Positions 1-10,735 of a stretch of DNA of 64,000 nt are shown here, in pieces. Positions within the stretch are counted from its first letter, which is position 1, and every line of letters starts with the position of its first letter. Below the pieces are notes generated by a model that saw only the letters and a list, made by a program, of their open reading frames with translations, made no database searches and had not been told where the DNA came from. A program made the translations under genes and the position numbers. Source of the DNA: Phaseolus vulgaris (taxonomy: Eukaryota; Streptophyta; Magnoliopsida; Fabales; Fabaceae). The stretch is taken from positions 26,168,643-26,232,642 of the forward strand of contig NC_023750.2 in NCBI RefSeq assembly GCF_000499845.2, given 5' to 3'.

Positions 1-485
1 AAGGAAAGACCATGGAGGGAACGACCCCCCCCCTCCAAAACACTCGGCGTTTCAGACACCCGAGGGCGACACGGCGCTGCTGTAAAAGGCTTCTCCTTAG
101 GCGTGGGCGTCGGGCGTTAAGAGTTAAGGAAAGGACCATTTGGGTGTTAGAGATACCCCGTGGACGATACGGCTCCACTAGGTGAGCCACTCCATGGGCG
201 TGGGCACTGGCGCGTGACCTTTCCCGAGCATACAGGTGAAAGAAGCGGGTATAATACGAGCAAGACAACCGAAGCACGCGGAGGCAAAGAATGAGAATAA
301 AATCACACAGGTAGAATTCTATGTCGCGAGGACACGAAGATAATCATACAAAAACCCAGAGTTGTAACAAGCGTGCGGACAGTTCAAAGAATTACAAGTT
401 TAACAAAGAGAGAGTCAAAAACAAAGATAAAGTGTAAAAGGAGTAAAAGCTTGAAAGGTAAAAGTGGCCGGTGAGAGACAGCGAT
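1..485. repeat. Spacer of a family-B Tat retrotransposon, with degenerate repeats
   Basis: This non-coding stretch lies between the (off-window) pol end and the antisense gene of a + oriented Tat element. It holds degenerate units of the kind 'gggcgacacggcgctgctg...aaaaggcttctcctta', and its reverse complement recurs at about 43770-43960 in the same position next to another antisense gene copy. The first 30 bases resemble part of the family-B LTR. No open frame worth calling. The element continues beyond the left edge of the window. Confidence 0.6.
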
Positions 486-1718
486 TCAGTCATCCAAGTC
501 CATAGGCACGACCTTCCCGTCGACGACATGGTGTGTGGGGTCGCAGTTTGAAATGTTGATGCCAGGGTTCTCGCAGGACGCCTAAGTCAGAGCCTCTTGG
601 AAGCCCTCTTCAAACGCGCCCGCCATCTCCCCAGTCAATTCTTGGACCTCCCCCTCTAGTTCCGCAACCCTAGAGTCCTTGGATATCAGTTGCTTCTCCA
701 GAAATTCCTTCTCCACGCGGAGCTTGTTAGCCTCAGCTTGGAGAAGGCTCAAGGCTTCAATCTTCGCAGCCAAGGCGTCCTCTCTCTCACCTAGCTTCTG
801 CCTCCAAGCAGCATCCAGCTCTTCAAGTTTTCTTCACTGCACGTCGGAAGCAAGAGCCGCCTCTTGGAGGCCAATGTCTTGGATTTGGTAGGAGGTGAGC
901 TGGGATAGTTGATCGGCATGCGCCTGTTCTAGTTCTCGCGCGTACGCCTCAGCCCCCTCCCTACCCTCATGGGCCAGTTTTAGCAAAGATTGGGAAGCTT
1001 CCTCCTTGAGCCCCCAGTTTTGTTTCTCCTCCTTCAACGCCCCCACCTCTTGTCTCAGCTTGCGGAGAGCCTCCCTCCCTTTGATAGCGTTTCGAGCCTG
1101 GGTGCGCCACTTGAGTGCCACCGCCAGAAATGCCCCCATATAATAAGGCATGCCTCCCCCCTTTTGAGGATCAGTTGGCGACATTCCTTCAGTGAAACCC
1201 TGCGTCAACTCCCTATGGACGGGGCGAGGAATTCGGGGTTTGCGGGAAGTCGAAGCAGGGACTGGTGCAGGAGGGGCGGAGCCCGAGGCCTCAGCTGCGT
1301 CACAATGCAACGGCGAGAGCGCGGGAACTGAGTCAATCCTTTCTTCTCGTTCCTCGTGGGCTGGTGGAGGTGGAGGTGATGTAGCACTAGGAGGGTCGTC
1401 CCTGAGAGAGCTCCCACCACCAGGAGACGCGGCTGATGGGGCAGGAAGGCCCGTAGCCCTCCTCTTATGGGAAACCAGGGCAGTACCCGAGTCTTCGCTA
1501 TCAGAATCTACTTTTGTTGGGGCGTGCTGGGGCAGGGGTCGACGCCATGGCTAATGGAACCGCGGCAATGGGAGGAGGAGAAGCAGACGGTGGAGGAATC
1601 GGCAAGGAAGCGACGGTGGGCACGTCAGAGGCGACGGCGTCCCCACCCTCTTTGGCAGATTTTGCCTTCTTCAAAAATTTGGCAAGAGCAAGCCGCCTCG
1701 TAGAAGTCATCACTGAAC
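486..1718 (-). pseudogene. Antisense gene of Tat element, exon 2 (copy 1, broken)
   Basis: Second exon of the antisense gene of the element ending at 4574. An acceptor AG at 1719-1720 is followed by a frame opening G-S-V-M-T-S-T-R-R, then a Pro-rich stretch, a segment containing GMPYYMGAFLAVALKWR, and a long coiled coil. It ends in HHVVDGKVVPMDLDD and a TGA at 486-488. It is broken by a frameshift near 1500, a TGA at 834-836 and a TAG at 582-584. The same TAG position is a stop in the copy at 42101-43413. The family role is unknown; the coiled coil suggests oligomerisation. It pairs with exon 1 at 1878-2661 across a 159-bp intron. Confidence 0.7.
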
Positions 1719-1877
1719 CTGCAGCAGCGAAGAATAGTAGAGCAAAGATTAATTCAGATAAAGCAGAAGGGGAGTGTTATAACCAGACACGCGCAGATAA
1801 CCACAAGGGTTCAAGCAAGCAAATGAATCCGTATAACCACAACAGCTAATGCAGTGTAAATAATCAAGGGCAGATAC

Positions 1878-2661
1878 CAAAGTAGGTAGAGAGCCCATGG
1901 GCGTTGAATTCGTTTGCGATGAGTTTGGCGGTATCGAAGACTACCCCCAGCCCCGCCAAGGCTTTGCACACGTCCCGATCGGCTGGGGTAAGCTCATCCA
2001 AAGCCAGGGCCTTCATGGTTATGGGCTTATCCGTCCAGTATAGGGGAAAGCCCTCTAGGACGGTAGGATCGAGCTTGGTCGCACGTACTTTGAAGAACTT
2101 CCCTTTCCATCCTTTGAACGAATTTTGGAAGAGCGTAAGGATGATGCGCCCGGCGATGCCAGAAAAGCTCATCCATAGGCTCTTCCCCTGTTTCTTTACC
2201 TCGAAAAAATGAAGAAAAATGTCCACGGAAGAGGGGACACCCAGATATCCGCAGAGAATCTGAAACCCCCTTACGAAAGCCCAGCTGTTGGGGTGGAGCT
2301 GGGTTGGGGCGGTGTTTATCTCTGTAAGTAGTTCCTTCTCGAAGGAAGTAAGAGGCAGACGCAGACCCACTCTCTTGAGTACCATTTGATAAAGGAAGAA
2401 GAAGGGGCTTCCCCCAGTGTCTCTTGAGTCCACACAAACGGGTATCCCAGGTCTCACCCGGCATACCAGGACGTGGGAGTCGTGATTTTTATGGAAGGCG
2501 TTGAAATTATAAAGCGCAGGGTCCCCCCTGTGGGCCTCCACGTCCTCAACAGAGTTTAGGGTGGAGCATTCGTCGAGGAGATCGTCGGGGGCCCAGTCGT
2601 ATTCACCTTTATAGTAAGACTTAGGGAGCGGGGGAGGCGCGGCGGTCTTAGTTTTTGCCAT
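1878..2661 (-). CDS. Antisense gene of Tat element, exon 1 (PF04195-like domain, copy 1)
   Basis: Open from ATG at 2661 to a splice donor GT at 1877-1876; the un-spliced frame would stop at 1864. The protein begins MAKTKTAAPPPLPKSYY. It carries the hallmark blocks of this family: LLDECSTL, a GDPALYNFNAF block, FFFLYQMVLKRVGLRLPL, FEKELLTEINTAPTQLHPNS, WAFVRGFQILCGYLGV and GIAGRIILTLFQNSFKGWKG. From memory this matches the Pfam family called 'putative gypsy type transposon' (PF04195). It sits on the strand opposite gag-pol, just upstream of the PPT and 3' LTR, so it is an antisense accessory gene and not env. No function is established. Exon 1 is intact here, but exon 2 is broken, so the full product is unlikely. 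Confidence 0.75.
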
Positions 2662-3357
2662 TGATGCCAGAGCTGAAGATCAACAGAGAAAGAAAGGGTT
2701 CAGAGAAAAAGGGTTGGGAGAAGAAAAGGGGAAAAAATGGAGGAATCCTGGGAGAACCCTACCCACACGAGAAAAAAGAGGAACGAGAGGAACGAAGAAG
2801 CATACAAACGATATCCAAAGAAATGCAGTAACATGGATAGTCCCAGGCAGTTCATGCAGTAAAGGGAATCATCAAGGAGAGGAAAAACCGTACCTTTGGG
2901 GGTTGAAGGGCGTGGAGAGCGGAAGCACGAAAGAGCAGGGGTCGCGAGAGAAGGGATTCAAAGAAGATGAACAGTGGGAAGGGCAGAGAAAGTGGATGTA
3001 ACAGTGGTTCCAAGCGCGAGGTTTGGGTAACTTAAACGTTACGAGGAGCGCGAGGGACAACAAATGATGACCGTGCGATGATGCCACGTGTTGCAGGATT
3101 AAGCGCTCAAGGGGAGCGCAAGAGGTTCTTAAGGATGACTGCGCGATGAACCACGTGGCACGCGATTAAGCGTGGCCCCAAAAAGCGTTGCTTTCCCCGT
3201 TTCAGAGGATGTCCAATCAACCATTAAGAGCACCCCAAGAGTTCACGTCAATAGTTTCAAGGTTGCTACGTCAGCAAGAATGACACGTCACTGGGATCCA
3301 CGTGGATGGTGTGGGCGAAACCTTAGTCTTTTCGCTGAAGACAAGTCATCAGCTTAA
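2662..3357 (-). other. Leader/promoter region of the antisense gene
   Basis: About 700 bp between the antisense start codon and the PPT. No coding frame is supported. The part next to the PPT (about 3180-3357) is conserved in the other family-B copies (near 40319-40540 and 59186-59393), including 'ccccaaaaag...ctttccccgt' and 'agtcttttcgctgaa' blocks. It holds several CACGTG-like cores such as 'ccacgtggca' at 3152. By position it should contain the antisense promoter; no clear TATA box is seen. Confidence 0.45.
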
Positions 3358-3371
3358 GACTGGGGGGCTTG
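3358..3371 (+). other. Polypurine tract
   Basis: 'gactggggggcttg' lies directly before the LTR start TGTACC. The same tract precedes every complete 3' LTR of this superfamily in the window (23118-23130, 27330-27343, 59393-59406, and reversed at 40305-40318). It is the expected plus-strand primer of the element. Confidence 0.75.
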
Positions 3372-4574
3372 TGTACCGTCCCGTACCCGGGCGTTGACGA
3401 AGTCAAGGTCAAAGTCAACGTAAAGGTCAAAGTCAACGTAAAGCGTTGCCAAGGTAAGGCGTCGCCCGGGTAAGGCGTCGCCTAGCCGGGCATTGCCGAG
3501 ATAGGGCGCCGCCCAACTGGGTGTCGCCAAGATGGAATAACACAAAGGCAAGGTGACCACAGCGCTGCTCCCCGATACCCATGGGTAGGAAAGACCATGG
3601 AGGGGGCGACGCCGTGGGAAGGCCCCAAACCCTGGATAACCAGGGAACAGTAATAAAGAGGAGAGAAAGGTGGCTTCAAAGCCATAGTGACAACACCAGT
3701 GTAGGGCAACCTGACTCGTGAAGTACCCTTGCCGCCCCAGAGACGCCTTTGGGACAGATACGACTCAAGAGGAAGGTCATGCCCAGGGTAGCCGGGTGCA
3801 GGGTACAAGAGGAAGGCAGATACGCTCTTAAAGTGAGTGACTAGATGATTGAAGGCATGAGTTGGCACCCAAAAAGTCACCCCTAGCGCAGTAGCACTCC
3901 CAAGCAGGAGGACTCACACGTAGAAACGTCCCCAGATGGGCAGAAACGCTCCCGGATGGGGTCACGGCGTCGTGAGGCCCTCCACGTGTACGACAGCCAG
4001 GTCAGAATAGAAACACCCTTTAGTCAGGTGCCAGGTAATTAAAGTCATTCAATACAGTTTCCGTTTCGAGCGTTCAGGTACTATAATGGCTCCCAAGCGT
4101 TTCAACGTCTTAAATGCGCTACGTTTTCTAATTAGACACGCTGATTGAGTGCGTTACATTTGTAATTAAAGGCGCTTTAAGGCGCTTTAAATGCTTGGGT
4201 AGTTTAAATAGAGCTGAAAATGTTGGGAACGGGGTTCGAACTTTTGGCAAATTTACCAGAACTCTCTAGTTGCTTGCTCGTGCCTTGAGGTTACGTACAA
4301 GGGACTGGGGGAAGATCTTTGCCTGAGGGAGAAAACACACACACAATACACAGTTCTTTTTACCACCTTCAGAGTGCCATACGCGGTGCTCAGAGACGGA
4401 GGTGCACAGTTTTGGTATTTCTTGCTGGCTGACTTGAGCGTCGGAGTGCAAACGGCCGCTAGGGCGCCCCTTTGTCCTCTTTTTTGTAGGAATCCACAGG
4501 TAAGCAGTGGGAAGGTGTCCCTAGCTGACGGTTGAGGTCGCACACGAAGACGTCCCAGTCAACCGGACGGAACA
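3372..4574 (+). repeat. 3' LTR of family-B Tat element (1203 bp)
   Basis: Begins TGTACCGTCCCGTACCC after the PPT and ends GGACGGAACA. It is alignable along its length to the LTRs at 39131-40304, 57484-58082 and 59407-60506. The 5' third holds degenerate tandem 'gcgtcgccaaggta' units. The middle has several 'gcgctttaa' units. A 'gtttaaatagag' TATA-like site lies near 4201. The 5' end of the element is outside the window, so the target duplication cannot be tested. Downstream DNA (4575 on) is chromovirus gag, so this element may have inserted into it. Confidence 0.8.
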
Positions 4575-5133
4575 GATGGTGTTATATATAAAAAGGGCAG
4601 GGATTAATGAAGAAAACCATACCATCATATCTAGGTTTTTAAGTGGTCTCAAACTTGAGATAAGAAACAAAGTTGAACTTTTACCTTATAGAGATTTAAA
4701 TGACTTGATTCAACTTAGCATTAAAGTTGAATAACAAATTTTGAGAAAACAATCAAGTCAAAAACAAAGTTCATACTTTGTATCTTATGACAAGGATGAG
4801 TTCCAAAGAGGGGAAGAACATATAAAAGAAACATCTCTAAAACTTTCCCAAAACCTATCCGAGCATATCTCACACACTCAAGCTAGAGAAATTCAATGTT
4901 TAGAATGTCTTGGTAAGGGTCATTTAGCATCTCATTGTTCCAATGAAAGATCTATGATCTTAATGAACAAAGATGAATATAGTAACCAAGAAAAAGAAAC
5001 TAGTGAGAGTGAAGAAAATGTAAAAATAGAAAATCACCAACAAGTGAAGGTCGAGTTATCTATAGGCATCTACAAAGATAAAGTTTTATGTGATGTATTG
5101 CCTAAAGAAACTTGTCATATCTTATTGAGATGA
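4575..5133 (+). pseudogene. Chromovirus-like gag fragment with zinc knuckle
   Basis: Translations across 4575-5133 show a Ty3/gypsy gag C-terminal half: 'LSGLKLEIRNKVELLPY' type sequence, a stop at about 4732, then an open frame from 4741. The zinc knuckle CLECLGKGHLASHC (CX2CX4HX4C) is followed by an acidic Ser/Glu-rich linker and the start of a protease-like segment (VELSIGIYKDKVLCDVLP). The fragment begins abruptly at the end of the LTR at 4574. It stops at 5133, after which protease, reverse transcriptase and RNase H are missing. It is a dead remnant. Confidence 0.7.
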
Positions 5134-5199
5134 CCATTGCAAATTGCTAAAAACTCCATCCTCAATGGTCGTACCAACGAGACTACCTTCACACATTAA

Positions 5200-6015
5200 A
5201 AAAATATTTTTCATGAAGGAGAACTCATGGGCCAATTTGGAGTTGATAAAACTCTAGAGATTTTAAAAAGGAAAGTTCTTTTGGCCACCCATGAGCAAAG
5301 ATGATCAAAGACATTACCCTAGATGCATTTCTTGTTTAAAAACTAACTCTAAGGCAATGTCTCATGAACTCTATGCTCCTTCACCTTTTGCAAGTGCTCC
5401 ATGGGAAGACATAAGCATAGATTTTATATTAGAACTTCCTAGGACAACAAAAGGTTTTGATTCAATTTTTATGGTTGTGGATAGGCTTAGCAAGATAGCA
5501 CATTTTATTTCATGCCATAAACTGAATAACGCTAACAATATCTCTAGACTCTTCTTTAGAGAAGTGGTAAGACTTCATGGTTTACCTCAAAGCATAGTTT
5601 TGGATAGAGATCCAAAATTTGTAGGTCATTTTTTGAGGACTCTTTTGGAAAAATTTGGAACTAAGTTGATAATTTCAATTTCTAGTCATCCTCAAACGAA
5701 TGGTCAAAATAAAGTTGAAAATATAGCTCTTTCTACTATGCCTAGGGTAATCATGAGAGACAACCACAACTCTAGGGATGAGTATCTTTTCCATATTAAG
5801 TTTGAATACAATATGGTAGTTCATAAAACTACTAATATTTCTCCATTTGAGGTTGTATGTGGGTTTAATCCTCTTTCTCCTTTAGACTTGTTACCACTTC
5901 CTAATCCACAAGAATTTGTGTCTAAGGAATGAGTAACAAAAACTGAATTTGTTAAAAAAATGCATGAGAGGATTAAAGAACAAATAGAAATATCATAAGA
6001 AGTTTCCAAAAACAA
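5200..6015 (+). pseudogene. Chromovirus-like integrase, internally deleted element
   Basis: From about 5210 the frame reads an integrase N-terminal segment (GQFGVDKTLEILKRKV), then the core WEDISIDFILELPRTTKGFD with catalytic Asp, VLDRDPKFVGHF with the second Asp, and SSHPQTNGQNKVEN with the Glu. It continues into the C-terminal PFEVVCGFNPLSPLDLLP block. Frames are interrupted by stops at about 5301 and 5930 and decay by 6015. The gag fragment lies only about 70 bp upstream, so about 2.5 kb of protease-RT-RNase H has been deleted. The FNPLSPLDLLP block is typical of plant chromoviruses (my recall). Non-functional. Confidence 0.7.
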
Positions 6016-6307
6016 TAGAAAAACAAGAAGAATGGCAACTTAATAAGAATGATTTTTATACAACTGCTCAAACTAACTCATTTGCTTTGTTTGATGACTC
6101 CCAGAGATGGACATTTGATCCTGGAGGACGAGCCTAGTTTTCAAAACAAGAATAAGGCTGTTGTTCGAGATCAAACCTGTAGATCTGAGGACAAATCCTC
6201 TCAAGAAGGAGGGGATGATGGAAACCATCCAGCCACATACATCCACATAATGATGATGAAGAAGAAGCATTGGATTTGAGGACAAATCCTTTTCAAGAGG
6301 GAGGGGA
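6016..6307 (+). other. Chromovirus 3' non-coding region ending in a polypurine tract
   Basis: No supported gene. The stretch includes repeated 'gaggacaaatcct...caagaagga/gaggga' blocks at about 6189-6215 and 6277-6306. The second block, 'caagagggaggggatga', forms a purine tract directly before the LTR start. A similar block precedes the LTR reversed at 62024. Confidence 0.5.
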
Positions 6308-6900
6308 TGATGGAAGAGGCCCAAGCCCATGATAGAAAAAGCCCAAGCCCAAATACAAGTTCAAGCTTCAGCTCAAGCCCAACAAATAGAAGATTTGGGC
6401 CAACTAAGCATCATTGGATGTCTTTTTTTTGTAATTACTTTTGAGTATTTTTAGTAGAACATAAAGGGAGGTGTAGATATAAATATAAGAGGTGGAAATG
6501 TATAAAGCTAAGTCACACCTTCCATGTGACATAAAAAGAAGGTGTAGGTGTAGATTTAGAAGGTGCCAAAATTAAGAAACCAAGTCACACTTCCCTTGTG
6601 ACTAGGAATTGGCTCCAAATTCAAATGCTTCTCATTTGAATTTCCCTCCACTTTCTTTTGAATTTCCAGCCCTCTAAACACTATAAATAAGAGGGCTTGG
6701 CTCATGTATTTGCAAGATTAATATACTTAGTGAATTGCTACCAAATTTGAGCCAATTTCACTTTTTGTCTAAAAACCTCTCATGGTTAGACTATTGATCT
6801 TCAATTCTCACCTTACCAAAGAGAGATGACCTCACCACTCTCAATCCCTACCTAGCATGCACCTCCAAGGCCACCACACCTCTTAGGAGGGCCTTGTTCG
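6308..6900 (+). repeat. Chromovirus LTR (family C type), 3' end ill-defined
   Basis: Starts TGATGGAAGAGGCCCAAGCC after a purine-rich tract. It contains the features shared with the LTR at 49224-50286: 'aagcccaagcccaa' repeats, 'gtcacacctt/ttcccatgtgac' blocks and 'ctataaataagagg' as a TATA box near 6682. Similarity fades after about 6880, before another integrase fragment begins near 6945. The terminal CA was not identified. Confidence 0.55.
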
Positions 6901-6944
6901 TCATCCTTCATTGAGCTTCTGCCGATCACCAACAAAATCTCCAA

Positions 6945-7650
6945 ATCATGAAGGCACTTTTCCATCACTTGCCATCCCCAAACTGATGGTCAAAGTGGTT
7001 AATAGAACTTTGGGTCAAATGTTAAGGTGCCTTATTTCCGGGAACCCAAGGGTGTGGGAAAATTTACTACCTCATATTGTGTTTGCTTATAATAGAGTAG
7101 TAAATTCTACTACCTCCCACACCCCTTTTGAGGTTGTTTATGGGTTCAATCCCCTCACACCTCTTGACCTCCTTCCTATTCCTGTACTTGATGAGGTGTT
7201 GTGCAAAGATGGTTTTGAGAAAGCTTCTTTTATTAAAGACTTTCACCACCACATCAAGTAGCAAATCGAAAGGAAGGTACGTAAGTATGCTGAGCATGCC
7301 AATAAAGGGCGCAAGGCATTGATCTTTGAACCCGGGGATTGGGTTTGGCTACACTTAAGGAAGGATAGATTCCCTACTCATAGGAAGTCCAAACTTATGC
7401 CACGCGGTGATGGTCCTTTTCAGGTATCAAGAGGATTAATGACAATGCCTATGAGTTGGATCTGCCTGATACGTACTTAGGTAGTCATTCTTTTAATATC
7501 AGTGATCTGACTCCCTTCTCTACAGGTCTTCCAAATTCCTGGACGAATTCCCTCTCACCCGAAGAGCGTGATGAGGACCAAGGAGAGAGGGTACCTACCC
7601 ATGATGATGACCAAGCCCAACCCATGACCTCAGCACCCATCATACCTTAG
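6945..7650 (+). pseudogene. Second chromovirus integrase C-terminal fragment
   Basis: Frames in this stretch read the end of a Ty3/gypsy integrase. They show a frameshifted 'CHPQTDGQ' type block near 6960-6990, VVNRTLGQMLRCL, FAYNRVVNSTTSHTPFEVVY, GFNPLTPLDLLPIP, a stop at 7259, [20 protein letters not shown], and a chromo-like tail ending LPNSWTNSLSPEERDED. It begins inside the integrase core, so the 5' part is absent. At least one frameshift and one in-frame stop make it a pseudogene. It belongs to a different copy from the integrase at 5200-6015. Confidence 0.7.
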
Positions 7651-9486
7651 AGGATTACTAAAAGTAGAGCACAGACTCTGGGTGTTGAGCATCAATTGGT
7701 CTCTGTTTTTGTAATTTCCGTAGAGTAGGTTTATATGGCATAAAATAGGAGGTAAAGACATAAGAATGGGCCTATGAGATGTCCATTAGGGTAGGAAGGA
7801 AACCCTACCTTCTAGAATATGTTGAATGGTGCGGCATTGGTCAAGGTCAATACCCTAGCCGCACCATATTTTGCTTCTTCCCCTTCTGATATGAATCCAC
7901 TAGCAAAGAAGAGATGATTCTTTGACATTCTATGGACTCAACTTGAGTTGGAGATAGCTTAGGCACTTATAATAGAATTGGATCAAGGTTCTATGTTTCA
8001 AGAACTCACCAAGACTTGCACCAAACACCAAACTCATATGGAGGAGCCATCTATTGTCAATTGAACCGAACAAATTGTGTAAAAAGGGAAAAGCACCGAA
8101 TAAAATGATCAAGAACAGAAATGCACCGAACAATTAAACTAGAATTGAAGAAGAAACAACTAAAAACAACCAATGAACTAAGAACCGAAGCAAAACTAGA
8201 AAATAGACTGAAATGCCGAACCAAAAAGGAAGCTAAACATGTTTTAGGAATTTCATATGAATATGGAGATGAAAGAAAGAAGAACTTATGGAGATGGATG
8301 CTTTGGTTTGATGATCATGCCACTTAGAGGATTAAGACTCCAAGATGAGTGAGCTAGTGCCGCCACTTGAGAGAACCAAATGCACTCAAGATAAGACAAG
8401 GTGAAGGAGAAGCAAGCTCTCACAAATTCTCTCTCAAATTGAGTAGAGTTTCTCTATTAATAATTTCCAATCTGAATTATGAAGGACCTAAGCCCTCCTT
8501 TTATAGGAGCAAGGGCTGGTCATTTACATAGCTTATTCCCTAAGCTACCCAAAATGCTCCTAAGCTTACGCCCCCCTTACTAAGCTCACTCCCCAAGCTT
8601 CTAGAATTTTCTAAACTAAAGCCTAGAGATGTTTTTACAAAAGAGGTGTCTAATGTTTCCCTCTAAGCATCTTTCTAAACACTATTCTATATTATTTACA
8701 ATTTAAAAGAAACTATAAAGAGAGATATTTAATTGAAGCCCATTCTTGAAAGCTTGTAGACTTCTTTGGCTTTAGGCTTGATCCTCTCTTTATTTGATGT
8801 CTTCTTTTAATTTTGAGAAGACTAGAAGGAAGAACTTCAAATGTGAGGGTGAATGCCCTCTTCCTTCATTAATAAAAGCCTCCTTTATTTGATTCTTCCC
8901 CTTCTACCCTATTTTCTTGTTTTCCAAGGATCCTAAATCTACAAATAGGAGGCCTCCCCCTTTCTAAACACAAGTTGAAATTATAGTAAAGAAATTCTGC
9001 ACAATTTTTGTGTGAGTAGTAAGTGAGTGAGTCTTCTCCAAATTGGTTTTATCTTGTGAGATATGATGCTCTCAAGTGGCGGCCTACTTTCACTCATCTT
9101 GGTGATTCCACCCCATCAAGTGGCGTGATTCATCCTTGTTTCACCATCCATAAGTTCTTCTTTCATCATCTCTTCCATTTATCCATTTCCATTCCATTCT
9201 ATCATAAACATGTTCTTAGTTTTGTCTCTTTGAATTACATTCGGTTCATTCTTTGTTCTTATATTGCTTGTTCAATTTCTGCACCATATGTGTCATCATA
9301 TTCGCCATTAAAATGTGTTTTCCTTTTGCCTTTCTGAAATGAAACTTCACATCTACTTAACCACTTGGTTAAGTTAATGTCCAGTGGGGATTTTCCTTAG
9401 GTTTTCACTCTTAAATGTTTAACAATCTCAATCTTAATTCTAAAAGTGTCACCTCAATGATCAATCATAAAATCAACTCACATCAT
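7568..9486 (+). repeat. Chromovirus LTR interrupted by a nested solo LTR
   Basis: A start TGATGAGGACC at about 7568 is inferred by alignment with 49224, where the same 'tggacgaattc...gag' context precedes an LTR. The 3' end is clearer: the 'caagtggcggc...caagtggcgtgatt' blocks (about 9075-9130) seen in other family-C LTRs are followed by CACATCA at 9486. Directly after it comes gag sequence of a different, minus-strand element, so this element was probably inserted into that gag. The segment 7887-8897 is a second LTR in opposite orientation. Confidence 0.45.
7887..8897 (-). repeat. Nested solo LTR of family C (minus orientation)
   Basis: The reverse complement matches the 5' LTR at 45487-46521 along most of its length: AATCAAATAAAGGAGGCTTT start, 'ccctccttttatagg' TATA region, 'aagtggcggc' block, and end TAGTGGATTCATATCA. 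The first few LTR bases are altered. Both sides carry 'cttccccttct' (7877-7887 and 8894-8904), consistent with a target duplication. No internal region is present, so it is a solo LTR. Confidence 0.65.
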
Positions 9487-10677
9487 AATTGGTAGCCTAG
9501 AGCTATACAATGTTCCAAGTCATGCCCAAATCCTTTGTGGAACTCGCACCAGGTCTCCTTTCACGGTCCTAAGATCCTGTCAGATTTTGGGGGGAACCAC
9601 AACTTATCTGCCATCCCTGGCATGCTCAACAGCTCCTTTTAAGTCATCTGGAACCTTGGTCGAAATGGTAGATCTTCCTTTGCCTTTGTCCTGGGCTAAT
9701 TCTTCCTAGTTGTGTAGGGTGTTCGCCTTGCGTCTGACCTCTTCTCGGTCGCGGCTTCGTGGACCCTTAGAGTTTGAGCTCGGCTACCTTCTTTGGGCTT
9801 GGCTTGCCCTGGGTATATGTTGCCACGCTTCACAAATACTGCTTCTTCTACACCGATGTGAGCGACAGCTCGACGTCGTATCTCCCAAAACGTTCTTGCT
9901 GAATTTCTGATTAGTGAGTCATTGAACAGTCTTGTCATGATCCCCTACTCAAAGGCGTGCACCATCAAGACCTCGTCCTGGGTCTGGAGCCTCACTATGA
10001 ACGCCCCAAACCTGTTCAAAAAATCCTTCAGAGACTCACCTTGTTTTTTGCTTTACGCCAAAAAGATCGAACAAGACCGGTGCTTGGGCCTGGTTAACAA
10101 TGAATTGTTCCCGGAACAGCTCAGAAAATTGGTCGAAGAAGGTGATGTGGCCATCAGGAAGGCCACTGAACCACTGCAACATTGTGCCTATGAACATACC
10201 CATGAACATCTTACAATGTATGGCATTTGTTCCTCTCGAGATGATCATCTGGGCGTTGAACGCTATAAGATGGCTCTCGGGGTCTTCTACACCCGTAAAC
10301 ACAATCTTGGGTGTTATGTAGTTAGCTGGTATGATAACATCCATAATCGCCTGCGAAAATGGCTTGGGGCGAGCTCTTAACTGAATAATCGGGTCTCGCT
10401 CCCCTTTAGAGTGTTCATCAAGCTGCTGTAAATTCTTATGCAACTCCTCATTGGCCTTGCACAACTCCTCATTGCTCGCTCGTGACACGTCTATTTCCGC
10501 CATCAGCTGATCTTGTCTGAGCAGTTGCTCAACTCGAGCTTCTGCCATGAGGTTTTCATGTTCAACTTTGGGCACTGCCATTGCTTCTTGGAGAACACTC
10601 ACAGTTTCCATAAGTTGTTGTATAGTGGGGGTGTCGTTCCCTTCAAATCCCAGTGGATCTTGCCTCGTGTTCCTCAT
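9487..10677 (-). pseudogene. Tat-lineage gag fragment, minus strand
   Basis: The likely start ATG at 10675-10677 reads MRNTRQDPLGF, like the gag start of the copy at 57377. The frame carries an N-terminal coiled coil and the gag core (KIVFTGVEDPESHLIAFNAQ, LQWFSGLPDGHITFFDQFS, FREQFIV) and stops at 10036 after a frameshift. Other frames continue with FWEIRRRAVAHIG, and at 9500-9560 with the knuckle-like CEFHKGFGHDLEHC. Sequence ends at 9487 inside LGYQL, where a chromovirus LTR abuts. Pol is absent. It is a 5' relic of a Tat element; its primer site and LTR lie to the right. Confidence 0.7.
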
Positions 10678-10713
10678 TACGTCATAAAACTCAAACCGTT
10701 GTGGATGAGATCT

Positions 10714-10735
10714 GGGCCCCACGGTGGGCGCCAAA
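10714..10735 (-). other. Primer binding site of minus-strand Tat element
   Basis: The reverse complement reads TTTGGCGCCCACCGTGGGGC directly after an LTR terminus GACAAGAACA. A close variant occurs at 57462-57483, and an altered one at 12365 in the young element. It is the expected minus-strand primer site. I do not assign the tRNA. Confidence 0.65.

Noticed and set aside
4570..4580. Target duplication right of the LTR at 3372-4574
   Set aside because: The 5' end of that element is outside the window, so no pair can be compared.
9023..9337. 104-codon plus frame near 9023
   Set aside because: It lies in a chromovirus LTR (conserved 'caagtggcgg' blocks) and is rich in Phe/Ser/His from T/C-rich sequence, not a gene.
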